The position numbers and the translations under genes were made by a program. 64,000 nt of DNA from UBA1444 sp964521625 (lineage in GTDB: Bacteria; Bacillota; Negativicutes; UBA1444). Positions 17,962 through 26,999 of this stretch are shown piece by piece (the first letter of the stretch is position 1; each line of letters opens with the position of its first letter). Below the pieces are notes generated by a model that saw nothing but the letters and a program-made list of their open reading frames with translations, was not told the DNA's origin and did not search any database. The stretch spans positions 62,001 through 126,000 of the forward strand of contig CAZFSM010000002.1 in NCBI GenBank assembly GCA_964521625.1, read 5' to 3'.

Positions 17962-18638
17962 AACAAAAGGTCATTGCCATCGATGGACCGGCTGGGGCCG
18001 GCAAAAGCACGGTGGCCAAAATGGTGGCGGAAAAGCTTGGTTTTGTCTATATTGATACCGGCGCCATGTATCGGGCGGTTGCCTGCAGTGCCTTGCAGCA
18101 GAAATTATCGCCTGAAGACGTGGCAGGCATTTCCGCGCTGGCGCAGCGGATCTGCGTCCGTTTTGTCAAGGAAGCGGGTGTGTTGAGGGTCCGAGCCGAT
18201 GGCTCGGATGTCACGGAAGCGATTCGTACGCCGGAAGTGACGGCTTTGGTTCCTGAAATTTCGCAAAACCCTTTGGTTCGGGAGGCGATGGTGCGGCTGC
18301 AGCGGGAAATGGCCGCCGACGGAAAAGTCGTGCTGGATGGGCGTGATATTGGCACTGTCGTAATTCCTCAGGCGTGCGCGAAAATTTTTCTGACGGCTTC
18401 CCCGCAGGAAAGGGCTCGTCGCCGCTGGCTGGAAATGAAAGACAAAGGTTACGACCAGGATCTGGCTGCGTTGCAGGCGGAAATGGAACAGCGGGATAAG
18501 CAGGATAGCGAGCGTGAACTGGCTCCACTGCTTCAGGCCCCAGACGCGCAGCTTGTCGACACGACGGGACTTTCCATCGAGGCGGTCGTGGCGCTGATCG
18601 TAGAAGTCTACCAGGCGCGGTGCAATGAAAATGTATAG
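17958..18638 (+). CDS. cmk: cytidylate kinase
   Basis: 226-residue nucleoside monophosphate kinase that phosphorylates CMP and dCMP. P-loop GPAGAGKS is at residues 10-17, with YIDTGAMYRAVAC next, the GRDIGTVV motif near residue 126 and the ARRRW lid region. The ATG at 17958 overlaps the aroA stop as ATGA; an in-frame TTG nine bases upstream is less likely. It overlaps plsC by 14 bases. aroA-cmk-plsC is a common Clostridia and Negativicutes order. Confidence 0.96.
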   Translation: MKQKVIAIDGPAGAGKSTVAKMVAEKLGFVYIDTGAMYRAVACSALQQKLSPEDVAGISALAQRICVRFVKEAGVLRVRADGSDVTEAIRTPEVTALVPEISQNPLVREAMVRLQREMAADGKVVLDGRDIGTVVIPQACAKIFLTASPQERARRRWLEMKDKGYDQDLAALQAEMEQRDKQDSERELAPLLQAPDAQLVDTTGLSIEAVVALIVEVYQARCNENV

Positions 18639-19239
18639 AGTTTTCTTTTCCATTGCTTCGTTTATTGCCTGGCTTATATTCCGATTCCTGTTCCGGTGGC
18701 AGGTGACCGGCCTGGAGAATATTCCAACCGGTGGCGCGGTCATCGCCCCCAATCATCAGAGTTTCTGGGATATCCCGCTGGTGGCGTTGGCGCTGCGCAA
18801 GCGCAGGACCCATTTCATGGCCAAAAGCGAGTTGTTCAAAAATCCGGTGGTTTCCTGGAGCATCCGGACCGTGCTTGCTTTTCCGGTGAAGCGCGGGGCG
18901 CCGGACCGGGTCGCGATTCGTCATGCCGGTGAACAGTTGAAAAAGGGCGACCTTGTGACGATATTTCCGGAGGGAACGCGGAGCAAGAACGGTGAACTTG
19001 GAACTTTTGCTCCGGGAACCGCAATGATAGCGAGCATGGCGGGAGTTTCGCTTGTTCCGGCAGCTATCGCAGGGACGAACCGGATTTTTCGGCAGGGGTG
19101 TTTTTTTCCTCAGGTCGGCATTCATTTTGGAGTGCCCATCGATACCGTTAGCGCCACAGGTGGGGAAGAACGCCGAAAACCGGTTGAGGAGGTAAATGAA
19201 GCCTTGCGGGAATCGATTATGAAGTTGCGGCAAAAGTAA
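18625..19239 (+). CDS. plsC: 1-acyl-sn-glycerol-3-phosphate acyltransferase
   Basis: Membrane-associated acyltransferase of 204 residues that converts lysophosphatidate to phosphatidate. An N-terminal hydrophobic segment (about 5-25) precedes the catalytic HX4D motif H44-D49 (NHQSFWD) and FPEGTRSK near residue 113, plus the block VPAAIAGTNRIF. The ATG at 18625 gives a 14-base overlap with cmk; the ATG six bases later is an alternative. Together with plsY and gpsA further on it covers the core of phosphatidate synthesis in this window. Confidence 0.94.
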   Translation: MKMYRVFFSIASFIAWLIFRFLFRWQVTGLENIPTGGAVIAPNHQSFWDIPLVALALRKRRTHFMAKSELFKNPVVSWSIRTVLAFPVKRGAPDRVAIRHAGEQLKKGDLVTIFPEGTRSKNGELGTFAPGTAMIASMAGVSLVPAAIAGTNRIFRQGCFFPQVGIHFGVPIDTVSATGGEERRKPVEEVNEALRESIMKLRQK

Positions 19240-19446
19240 TAATATCAATAAAAATTTTTGAAATAGAAGGATTTTTCGGTGTTATGCCGAAAACTTTAAA
19301 AATGTGAATACTAGCACCGCTAGCCCCGGTTGCTCCACTTTCACGATTACGCGAGGAGTAATTGCATTACATCAAGAAGAGAGGTGAACAAGACTTTTCT
19401 TTAGATGCAACAGCGTGTTGCGAAATCAAAAAACAGGAGTGATAGT
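19240..19446 (+). promoter_or_regulatory. plsC-cstA intergenic leader with small inverted repeats
   Basis: About 200 bases without a gene. A hairpin TTTTCGG (19274-19280) / CCGAAAA lies 35 bases after plsC but lacks a T run, so it is a doubtful terminator. A small palindrome GTAAT-TGC-ATTAC at 19358-19370 sits about 75 bases before cstA and could be an operator. No convincing -10/-35 pair was found. Confidence 0.35.
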
Positions 19447-21312
19447 ATGAATTCGGTCTATCTATTGATTACAGCGACTTGCGCATTTGTTCTGGCCTAT
19501 CGCTATTATTCAGCTTTCATTGAGGCTAAAGTTTTAATGACCAGTGATCTGAACGAAACGCCTGCGTTCCGTTGCAATGACGGACGGGAGTTTATCCCTA
19601 TGAACAAATGGGTTTTGTTTGGTCATCATTTTGCCGCGATCGCCGGCGCCGGCCCCCTGGTTGGACCGGTACTTGCTGCTCAATGGGGCTGGGGCCCTGG
19701 CTTCATGTGGATTATGCTCGGCTCCATTTTTGCCGGTGCTGTTCACGACTACATCATTCTTTTGGCCTCAGTCCGTCATAATGGACAGGGCCTTGCCATC
19801 ATCGCACGCCGGGAAGTCGGTCCGATTACAGGCGTTACGACATCTCTGGCGATTCTGTTCATCATTGTCATCGCCATGGCTGGTCTGGGCATCGTCGTTG
19901 TCAACGCGTTGTTCGCAAACCCGTGGGGTACCTTTACCCTTGCGATGACCATTCCCGTGGCTATCGTGATCGGCCTGTGGATGTTCAAAATCTCCCCGGG
20001 CGCTATCCGCTCGGGCTCCATCGCCGGATTTCTCCTGGTTCTTGGCTGCGTGGTAGCCGGACAATGGCTGATGCCTGGTGGCGCATGGGCCGGTATGGCT
20101 TCGATGTTCACCCTGACAAAACAGCAACTGGCAATCGCATTGCCGGTCTATGGTTTTGCTGCGGCGGTTTTGCCGGTATGGCTGCTGCTTGCACCTCGTG
20201 ACTATCTCAGTTCCTATATGAAGATTGGCACCATCGCATTACTGGCTTTTGGAATCCTTGTGGTCATGCCGGAGATTCAGTTCCCGATGGCTACCCCGTT
20301 TGTTAATGGCGGTGGGCCGATCATTCCGGGACCCGTGTGGCCTTACATGTTTATCACGATCGCCTGCGGCGCCATTTCCGGTTTCCACGCGCTGATCAGC
20401 TCGGGAACAACACCGAAAATGCTGCAGAAAGAATCGGAAGCCAGACCCATCGCTTATGGCAGCATGCTTGTGGAAGGCTTCGTAGCGGTTATGGCTCTGA
20501 TTTCAGCCGTTGTGCTCGCACCTGGCGACTATTTCATGATCAACACGCCTGCCGCAGTGTGGGCCAAAGTGGCGCCCATGTTTCCCACCGTGGAAATCAA
20601 GCAACTGGCCGACCTGGTGCAGATGGATATCCGTCATCGTCCCGGTGGCGCAGTTTCGCTTGCCGTCGGTATGGCTCACATCTTCTCCAGCATTGGCGGC
20701 ATGAAGCATATGATGGCCTACTGGTATCAATTTGCCATCATGTTCGAAGCCTTGTTCATCCTTACTACAATCGACGCCGGCACCCGTGTGGGCCGCTACA
20801 TCCTGCAGGACGTAGTAGGCACCTACTTCTGGCCCAAGTTCAAGGAAACAAGCTGGATTCCCGGATCATTACTGGCCAGTTTCGTTGTCACCTTTTCTTG
20901 GGGTTACTTGCTATACAGCGGTGATGTGGCGACCATCTGGCCGCTGTTTGGCGCAGCCAACCAATTGTTGGCCGTTGTTGCGCTGGCGCTCAGTGTTACC
21001 ATTGTGCTCAAAATCTGTAAAAAACGTGTCTATGCTCTGGTTCCGGGAGTGCCACTGGCATTCCTTACCGTAACCGTTGTTACGGCAGCAGTGATGAACA
21101 CCAAAATGTTCTTCGGTTTGCCCACAATGCTCGGTAAAATTAATGGCGTCGTCAGCATCATCCTGCTGACATTGGTTGCCGTCACTTTGATCGACTGCAT
21201 CCGACTCTGGATGAGGCTCTGCTCAAAACCTGAACTCGAAGGCATGAACACGGAAATCACTCATGTCTGCGTTTACGGCGAAACCGAAAAAATGCCGGAT
21301 GTACAGCCGTAA
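19447..21312 (+). CDS. cstA: carbon starvation protein CstA family transporter
   Basis: 621-residue polytopic membrane protein with roughly 16-18 hydrophobic segments. Family landmarks are GHHFAAIAGAGPLVGPVLAAQ near residue 58-78 (shown: AGAGPLVGPVLAAQWGWGPG) and SSGTTPKML near residue 318. CstA proteins import pyruvate or small peptides during carbon limitation in enterobacteria; the substrate here is not known. The ATG at 19447 follows CAGGAGTG. It has its own long leader and a perfect terminator, so it is monocistronic, and it lies between plsC and ispH-rpsA, genes that are adjacent in many relatives. Confidence 0.93.
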   Translation: MNSVYLLITATCAFVLAYRYYSAFIEAKVLMTSDLNETPAFRCNDGREFIPMNKWVLFGHHFAAIAGAGPLVGPVLAAQWGWGPGFMWIMLGSIFAGAVHDYIILLASVRHNGQGLAIIARREVGPITGVTTSLAILFIIVIAMAGLGIVVVNALFANPWGTFTLAMTIPVAIVIGLWMFKISPGAIRSGSIAGFLLVLGCVVAGQWLMPGGAWAGMASMFTLTKQQLAIALPVYGFAAAVLPVWLLLAPRDYLSSYMKIGTIALLAFGILVVMPEIQFPMATPFVNGGGPIIPGPVWPYMFITIACGAISGFHALISSGTTPKMLQKESEARPIAYGSMLVEGFVAVMALISAVVLAPGDYFMINTPAAVWAKVAPMFPTVEIKQLADLVQMDIRHRPGGAVSLAVGMAHIFSSIGGMKHMMAYWYQFAIMFEALFILTTIDAGTRVGRYILQDVVGTYFWPKFKETSWIPGSLLASFVVTFSWGYLLYSGDVATIWPLFGAANQLLAVVALALSVTIVLKICKKRVYALVPGVPLAFLTVTVVTAAVMNTKMFFGLPTMLGKINGVVSIILLTLVAVTLIDCIRLWMRLCSKPELEGMNTEITHVCVYGETEKMPDVQP

Positions 21313-21335
21313 AACAGCGATACTCATTAAGCAAT

Positions 21336-21375
21336 AAAACACAAGAAGGCGCATGCGCCTTCTTGTGTTTTATTT
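21336..21375 (+). terminator. strong terminator after cstA
   Basis: A perfect palindrome: AAAACACAAGAAGGCGC (21336-21352) with its complement ending at 21371, followed by TTTTATTT. The symmetric A and T tails could make it work in both directions. Confidence 0.92.
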
Positions 21376-21438
21376 GGAGTACTTTTTCATGTATAATAAA
21401 GTTCATGGCGAATACATCAGCAGAAAGGACTGGACCGG

Positions 21439-21717
21439 ATGCTCACCGTGACTGAAAGCGCGTTGGCGCATATACAATCTCGCCAGCGGTCGATTTTTCT
21501 TGAAATGCCGATTATCATTCAGGGTGATATTACAATCAGGGAAAGTCCGTCCGTGCGTTGGGGAACGCCCCAAGACCTCCAGCATTATGAATTGCGGCGG
21601 ATTCAGGGGATTGAAATATACCTGCCTCATGAATTGCCGTCAATACCGCTGAAAATTACCTTAAGCCGCTTCCTCTGGCTTAAATGGCTGGCTGTCGAAG
21701 GGTGGGCCTTGTCGTGA
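21439..21717 (+). CDS. small HesB-like protein resembling CC/Se motif family, without the Cys pair
   Basis: 92-residue protein that opens like HesB/IscA proteins (MLTVTESALAHI) and has the C-terminal pattern WGTPQDLQHYELRRIQG ... IYLPHELP ... ITLSRFLWLKWLAVEGW seen in the small CC/Se motif (seleno)protein family. The central position where that family carries adjacent Cys or selenocysteine here reads EMPIIIQGDI, and the protein contains no Cys at all. The resemblance is from memory and moderate. A TATAAT at 21392-21397 could be its -10 box. The next gene begins 18 bases later. Confidence 0.55.
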   Translation: MLTVTESALAHIQSRQRSIFLEMPIIIQGDITIRESPSVRWGTPQDLQHYELRRIQGIEIYLPHELPSIPLKITLSRFLWLKWLAVEGWALS

Positions 21718-21735
21718 TCTGGAAATAACATCGGG

Positions 21736-22092
21736 TTGGTGAGAAAGTTGAAGCAAGAATTCCATTATGGATTTGCGATGAATGAGAATGAAGTGATTCT
21801 GCACAAGGAACTGGCCAACATGCACGATAATGACCTGATCGCCAACGGCGGCTTGTATCTGACCAACGAGCGAATGGTCTTCGTTGGATATATTCCCAAT
21901 AGTAGGACACGGGTGTCTTGCGATGTATCGCTTTACCGAATCAGGGAAGTGCGGCCGGAAAAAACCTTTCGATTATTTAACAACATTATTCGCATCATCA
22001 GTATTCGCGACGAGGAGTATAAATTTATCGTGGATAGTCAAAAAGAATGGCTGCGACAGATCAAAGTCCAATTGAAGGCTATAGGGCAGTAG
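21736..22092 (+). CDS. GRAM/PH-like domain protein of unknown function
   Basis: About 115-residue soluble protein with the pattern of bacterial GRAM (PH-like) domains: ENEVILHKELANM, then GGLYLTNERMVFVGY near residue 38, a strand DVSLYRIREVRPE and the closing EEYKFIVDSQKEWLRQIK. Such domains bind lipids or peptides in eukaryotes; bacterial roles are unknown. The start is uncertain: TTG 21736, GTG 21739 or TTG 21748, the last having GGTGAG just upstream. Its 3' end overlaps the opposite-strand membrane gene by 14 bases. Confidence 0.65.
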   Translation: MVRKLKQEFHYGFAMNENEVILHKELANMHDNDLIANGGLYLTNERMVFVGYIPNSRTRVSCDVSLYRIREVRPEKTFRLFNNIIRIISIRDEEYKFIVDSQKEWLRQIKVQLKAIGQ

Positions 22093-22477
22093 CGAAGGCT
22101 CGGCGCGTTTTTTTCGACAACAGGCATATAAGGACAGCCCCGTGAGTCAGGATGATAAATGCTCCGTCAGCGTTGCTGTCGGATAAGAAGGTCAGGATTC
22201 CCAGCAGGATGGCAACGCAGCATAAAAAAATTCCCAGAAATCGCGCCCATCGGTTTAGCTGCAAGATTCCAACTGCTGGAGCGGCATAGAGTAAGATGGC
22301 AAAAATACGAAGCGCCAGAGCCTGCATATCCGCTTCAACAATGGCCTCATAAGCCGCAAACAGATTGGACAGCGCTACAAGAAAAAGAAAAATACTGCTG
22401 GCAATCAAGCCGCCGGTCAAGCGGGGATCCAAGTTTCTAAATAAACGGGTGAATAACGAAGGTTTTGCTTCTGGCAT
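22079..22477 (-). CDS. small four-helix membrane protein, unknown function
   Basis: 132-residue protein on the minus strand with four hydrophobic segments (LTGGLIASSIFLFLVALSNL, ALALRIFAILLYAAPAVGIL, FLGIFLCCVAILLGILTFL, AFIILTHGAVLICLL) and a basic tail. It resembles generic DUF-type membrane proteins and I do not recognise the family. Start ATG (complement of 22475-22477, MPEAKPSLF) has AAAGGAT about ten bases upstream. It is one of only two minus-strand genes in the window and converges on the GRAM gene with a 14-base overlap; a divergent intergenic space of about 170 bases separates it from ispH-rpsA. Confidence 0.7.
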   Translation of the reverse strand: MPEAKPSLFTRLFRNLDPRLTGGLIASSIFLFLVALSNLFAAYEAIVEADMQALALRIFAILLYAAPAVGILQLNRWARFLGIFLCCVAILLGILTFLSDSNADGAFIILTHGAVLICLLSKKTRRAFATAL

Positions 22478-22648
22478 AGTTATCAATATCCTTTCTATAA
22501 GCAAGTTTCTTCATTATTATAATCATTTATTGTCTTTCTGACCATAAGAATTTTTGGCTGCGGATAACTTGCATAAAAGTTGGATTTGCATTACCATGGC
22601 AAAGGTAGCTGTCGATAGAATTTCGCCAAAGAAACGGGTGAGGCTGAC

Positions 22649-24601
22649 ATGGAGATCGTGCTTGCAGAACAGATGGGATTTTGTTATGGGGTGCGGCGGG
22701 CGGTTGAAATGGCTGCGACCGGCAACCTCGTCACCCTGGGTCCCCTCATCCATAATCCGCAGATGATTGCGAAGATGGCTGCCGAAGGAGTGCATGTCGT
22801 CGATTCGCTCGCGGCTGCCGGCGGCAAGGACGTGCTGATTCGTTCACATGGTGTCGGACCAGAGATTTATGCCGAGGCGCAATTAGCGAATATTACGGTC
22901 AGGGATGCCACCTGTCCGCATGTGAAGCGGGCCCAGCATCAGGCTCGGGAGTTTGCGGAGAAGGGGTTTCAGGTCGTGGTCGCAGGAGAGAAGAATCATC
23001 AGGAAGTCAAAAGCATTCTGGCCTGGGCCGGTCCGGGGGCTGTGGCGGTGGAAACGGCAGAAGATATAGCTGCGCTGGCAGTCGGCGAGAAAGTGGGGCT
23101 GGTTTCACAGACCACACTGGAACGCGACGTATTCGACCGGATTAAATTTGAATTGGAACAGCGGACTTCGGAGCTGGAAATAGCGCCGACGATCTGCACG
23201 GCGACACAGCAGCGTCAGCAGGCCGCGCGAAGTCTGGCGGAAACGGTGGACGTCATGGTGGTCGTGGGTGGGCGCAACAGTGCCAATACCCGGCATCTGG
23301 CGGAAGTATGCCGCAAGACCGGGGTTCGGACCTATCTTATAGAAACCGCGGCGGAACTGGATTCCGCTCAGTTTATTCGGGTGAAAAGAGCAGGCATTAC
23401 GGCCGGCGCTTCGACGCCGGAGTGGATTATTGAGGAGGTTAAACACAAGATGGAGAACATGGAACAAGTCACACTGGAGAAACAGGACCGTTTGGAACAG
23501 GGCAAGCTATTGGCCGGTAAAGTGGTCGGGGTCAATAAAGACCTCGTATTTATCGATATTGGACAAAAATCGGAAGGCTTTATTTCGTTGGAAGAGCTGG
23601 CCTGGCCAGCGCCGGCGGATGCGCACGAAGTGGTGAAAGTAGGTCAGTTGATCAGTGTACTGGTAGTGGAGCCGGAAACCGCGGAAGGTTCGGTTCGTTT
23701 GTCAAAAGTCCAGGCCGACCGGTTATTGGCCTGGGACCGTATGGAAGAAGCAAAACGGGACGGCGAAGCGATCGAAGTTGTGGTTACGGCTGCAGTAAAG
23801 GGCGGGCTTTCGGTCAGCGCTTTCGGGATTCGTTGCTTTATCCCGGCATCGCAGGTCGATGCTGCATTTGTTGAGGATCTGGCCCCCTATGTCGGACAGA
23901 CGATGACCGTGCTGCCGATTGACGTCGACCGGGAAAAACAGCGGGCGGTGTTCTCGCGCCGGGCTTTGCTGGATCAACAGCGACAAATATCGGAAGCCGA
24001 GGCAATCAAAAAGCTGGAAATTGGCCAGGTGATTACCGGAGTTGTGCGCCGGATGGCTTCTTTTGGCGCATTTGTCGATGTGGGTGGCATTGAAGGCTTG
24101 GTGCATGTTTCCGAGATGGCCTGGCATCGGGTTAAAGATGCTGCTGATCTGTTAAAGGTCGGTGATGAGGTCAAAGTTCAGGTACTGAAAGTGGATCATG
24201 AACTGAAAAAAGTATCATTAGGGATGAAGCAATTGCAGCAAGACCCCTGGCATACTGCTGTCAGTGAATTTGCCGAAGGGACAACGGTTCCCGGCAAAAT
24301 AACCCGCACCTCCAAGTTTGGCGCTTTTGTCGAATTGGTTCCCGGCGTGGAAGGCCTGGTTCATATTTCCGAATTGTCGGATCGCCGGGTGGCCAATGCG
24401 GAAGAAGTTGTTCAAGTTGGGCAAAAAGTTGCTGTGAAGATTCTCACGGTCGATCCAGTTGCTAAACGGATCAGCCTGAGCATGGTCAAGGCCCAGGAAG
24501 ATGCTGACCGCAAGGAATACGCACCATTTCTCGGCGGCTCGACCTCGCTCGGCGCCACGATCGGCGATAAATTGGGCCACCTGTTCAAAAATCAGGAGTA
24601 A
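22649..24601 (+). CDS. ispH: IspH (HMBPP reductase) fused to ribosomal protein S1
   Basis: 650-residue fusion known in Clostridia and Negativicutes. Residues 1-283 are IspH, the [4Fe-4S] enzyme that makes IPP and DMAPP in the last MEP step; its cluster cysteines are C12 (FCYGVRRA), C89 (DATCPHVKR) and C183 (TICTATQQRQ). Residues about 285-612 hold four S1 RNA-binding repeats (about 285-354, 371-437, 456-526 and 542-612), the latter two best conserved (GAFVDVGGIEGLVHVSEM; GAFVELVPGVEGLVHISEL). The ATG at 22649 follows GGGTGAGG. The type 2 isomerase gene follows by 6 bases, so two isoprenoid enzymes are cotranscribed. Confidence 0.96.
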   Translation: MEIVLAEQMGFCYGVRRAVEMAATGNLVTLGPLIHNPQMIAKMAAEGVHVVDSLAAAGGKDVLIRSHGVGPEIYAEAQLANITVRDATCPHVKRAQHQAREFAEKGFQVVVAGEKNHQEVKSILAWAGPGAVAVETAEDIAALAVGEKVGLVSQTTLERDVFDRIKFELEQRTSELEIAPTICTATQQRQQAARSLAETVDVMVVVGGRNSANTRHLAEVCRKTGVRTYLIETAAELDSAQFIRVKRAGITAGASTPEWIIEEVKHKMENMEQVTLEKQDRLEQGKLLAGKVVGVNKDLVFIDIGQKSEGFISLEELAWPAPADAHEVVKVGQLISVLVVEPETAEGSVRLSKVQADRLLAWDRMEEAKRDGEAIEVVVTAAVKGGLSVSAFGIRCFIPASQVDAAFVEDLAPYVGQTMTVLPIDVDREKQRAVFSRRALLDQQRQISEAEAIKKLEIGQVITGVVRRMASFGAFVDVGGIEGLVHVSEMAWHRVKDAADLLKVGDEVKVQVLKVDHELKKVSLGMKQLQQDPWHTAVSEFAEGTTVPGKITRTSKFGAFVELVPGVEGLVHISELSDRRVANAEEVVQVGQKVAVKILTVDPVAKRISLSMVKAQEDADRKEYAPFLGGSTSLGATIGDKLGHLFKNQE

Positions 24602-24607
24602 TGTGCG

Positions 24608-25705
24608 TTGACGACACGACAATCAAGAAAGATCGATCATTTACGGCATACGCTGGAATTGGCGGATGGACCGGCGACGACTGGTTTTGCCGACATTACG
24701 CTGCTGCATAACTGCTTGCCGGAACTCCAGCTGGCTGATATTTCATTAGAGACTGAGTGCGCCGGGATGCGTTTGACGCATCCTGTCGTGATCAATGCCA
24801 TGACTGGCGGCGCATTGGCTTTGACGGCAGTAAATGCCCGCCTGGCCGAACTGGCGGTCCGTACCGGCTCAGTTATGGCTGTCGGTTCGCAATATGCCGC
24901 GATCAAGCAGCCGGAGGTTGCCGATTCGTTCCGTGTCGTTCGCCAGGTCAATCCGACCGGCCTGATTTGGGGCAACATCGGCGCTTATGCCACTGTAACG
25001 GAGGCGCGACAGGTAGTGGAAATGATTCAGGCTAATGCGTTGCAGATTCACCTGAACGCAGCCCAGGAGACCAGCATGTCGGAAGGCGATGCTGATTTTA
25101 CCGGCTGGTTGCGGCGGATCGAACAATTGGTCAAGGAGTTGCCGGTGCCGGTTATTGTGAAAGAAACCGGTTGCGGCATGGCGATGGAACAAGTTCGTTT
25201 ACTGGCGTCCGTCGGAGTAGCGGCGATTGATATTGGTGGAGCAGGCGGAACTAATTTTATTGCAATTGAAAACTCACGTATCGGCGGTGACCAGTCGCTG
25301 GAGATGCTGCATTGGGGAATTCCAACGGCAATCAGTGCGCTGGAGGCCGTAGAAGTTTTACCATCGACCATTGATTTGATTGTTTCCGGTGGAATCCGCT
25401 CGCCGCTGGATGCAATGAAATCGTTTGCCATCGGTGCTTCGGCAGTCGGGATCGCAACGCCGTTGTTGCGGCAAACCGAACAGGCAGGCGTCGACGCGGC
25501 GGTGAGTTGGTTGGAAAATTATCTGATACTGTTGCGAAAAACCTCATTACTGCTGGGGTGCAGGTCCTTGCGAGAGCTGCGAACCCATCCAATGATCATT
25601 GGCGGCAGTGTTGGGCAATGGCTTGAAGCACGCGGGATTTCGACCCCAAAATACGCCCGGCGTTGTCAGGCAGAGGAGCGTGGACCATGTCAGCAGGAGC
25701 TTTGA
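24608..25705 (+). CDS. fni: type 2 isopentenyl-diphosphate delta-isomerase
   Basis: FMN- and NADPH-dependent IPP/DMAPP isomerase of 365 residues. It shows the N-terminal RKIDHL motif, the substrate region HPVVINAMTGGA near 57, IQANALQIHLNAAQE near 139-153, GAGGTNFIAIEN near 210 and IVSGGIRSPLDAMKSFAIGA near 257 binding flavin phosphate. The start is TTG at 24608, preceded by AGGAG at 24594. With dxs and ispH in the same window this is the MEP pathway, where Fni balances IPP and DMAPP. The 3' end overlaps the DUF512 gene by 19 bases. Confidence 0.94.
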   Translation: MTTRQSRKIDHLRHTLELADGPATTGFADITLLHNCLPELQLADISLETECAGMRLTHPVVINAMTGGALALTAVNARLAELAVRTGSVMAVGSQYAAIKQPEVADSFRVVRQVNPTGLIWGNIGAYATVTEARQVVEMIQANALQIHLNAAQETSMSEGDADFTGWLRRIEQLVKELPVPVIVKETGCGMAMEQVRLLASVGVAAIDIGGAGGTNFIAIENSRIGGDQSLEMLHWGIPTAISALEAVEVLPSTIDLIVSGGIRSPLDAMKSFAIGASAVGIATPLLRQTEQAGVDAAVSWLENYLILLRKTSLLLGCRSLRELRTHPMIIGGSVGQWLEARGISTPKYARRCQAEERGPCQQEL

Positions 25706-26997
25706 TTTCAGCAATTCAGCCGGGGAGCAAGGCTGAATTGGCCGGTTTGATTGCCGGGGATGCTATTCTGCGAATCAATGGCGAAAAATTAGTTGACTTG
25801 ATTGATTTAAGCTTTGCACTGTCAGAAGAACGAGTCGAGCTTGAAGTCAAAAAACATTCCGGCGAGGTCGTAAGGTTAAGAATCAGAAAAAAAATGGACG
25901 AAGCGCTGGGATTCGAGTTTGAGAGTGCCGTGTTTGATCGGGTGAGAACCTGTGCGAACAAGTGCATTTTTTGTTTTGTGGATCAGATGCCGATAGGGCT
26001 GCGCGACACACTGTATGTAAAAGACGACGATTATCGCCTGTCTTTTCTATATGGAAACTTTGTCACCCTGACCAACCTGACGGAGGCCGATTTTCAACGA
26101 ATTCGCCGACTGCATCTGTCGCCGCTTTATATTTCCGTACATACGACGGATGGCCCGCTGCGCGAACGCCTGCTTGGCATACCGCGCGCCGCAAAAATCA
26201 TGGAGCAGCTGCAGCGGTTTGCTGACACCGGAATCGAGATGCATACGCAAGTGGTGCTGTGTCCAGAGCACAATGACGGCGAGTATCTAACAAGGACAAT
26301 TCGTGAACTGGCGGCATTACGGCCGGAAATTCTGTCCCTGGCAATTGTGCCGGTCGGTTTGACCCGTTTTCGGACGACTTGCCCCCCGCTCAGGACTTTA
26401 ACACCGTCTGAGGCGGCGGCCATCGTTGATGAAGTTGACGGATGGCAAAAGCAGTTCCGGGCCGAAACGGAGAATTCGTTCGTCTATCTTTCCGATGAGT
26501 TTTATCTGAAAGCCGGACGACCATTGCCTGCCGATGACATTTATGACGACTATCCGCAATTGGAAAACGGGATTGGCCTGGTACGCAGTTTTATCAGCGA
26601 CTGGGAGTCTGCCGGTGGTTGCAGCAAACTGGTTGTAAATACTAAAACAAAGGAAGATACGGTCCTAGTCATTGCGGGAACTGCATTTGCTCCGATCTTG
26701 GCTGAAATGTTACGGTCGATTTCATCTGCAGTCCAAGTGGATGCCGTAGTGAACCGGTTTTTTGGTTCGGCGGTAAATGTCAGCGGGCTGCTGACCGGCA
26801 ACGATATTGCCGCGCATGTCCGTTCATTGGCAAAGCAGCCGCAACGATTAATCCTCCCGGCTACGACCCTGCGCAAGGGGACTGAGGTTTTTCTCGATGG
26901 AATGACCTTGGCTGAACTCACACAGATTCTCGGAATTCCGGTCCTGGTTGTGGATGGAGCAGCAGCGTTACGGCAGCGATTGGCAGGGGAGGGGTGA
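25687..26997 (+). CDS. PDZ-radical SAM protein with DUF512
   Basis: 436-residue protein with an N-terminal PDZ-like domain (about 1-68, with IQPGSKAELAGLIAGDAILRING, shown in part as GDAILRING), a Cys cluster CANKCIFCF (C89, C93, C96) of CX3CX2C radical-SAM type, and a C-terminal DUF512 domain ending in LPATTLRKGTEVFLDGMTL. The family is widespread in Clostridia and cyanobacteria; no reaction is established. The ATG at 25687 follows GAGGAGCGTGG. It is nested between fni and the cobalamin adenosyltransferase with small overlaps on each side and lies directly before der. Confidence 0.88.
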   Translation: MSAGALISAIQPGSKAELAGLIAGDAILRINGEKLVDLIDLSFALSEERVELEVKKHSGEVVRLRIRKKMDEALGFEFESAVFDRVRTCANKCIFCFVDQMPIGLRDTLYVKDDDYRLSFLYGNFVTLTNLTEADFQRIRRLHLSPLYISVHTTDGPLRERLLGIPRAAKIMEQLQRFADTGIEMHTQVVLCPEHNDGEYLTRTIRELAALRPEILSLAIVPVGLTRFRTTCPPLRTLTPSEAAAIVDEVDGWQKQFRAETENSFVYLSDEFYLKAGRPLPADDIYDDYPQLENGIGLVRSFISDWESAGGCSKLVVNTKTKEDTVLVIAGTAFAPILAEMLRSISSAVQVDAVVNRFFGSAVNVSGLLTGNDIAAHVRSLAKQPQRLILPATTLRKGTEVFLDGMTLAELTQILGIPVLVVDGAAALRQRLAGEG

Positions 26998-26999
26998 AG

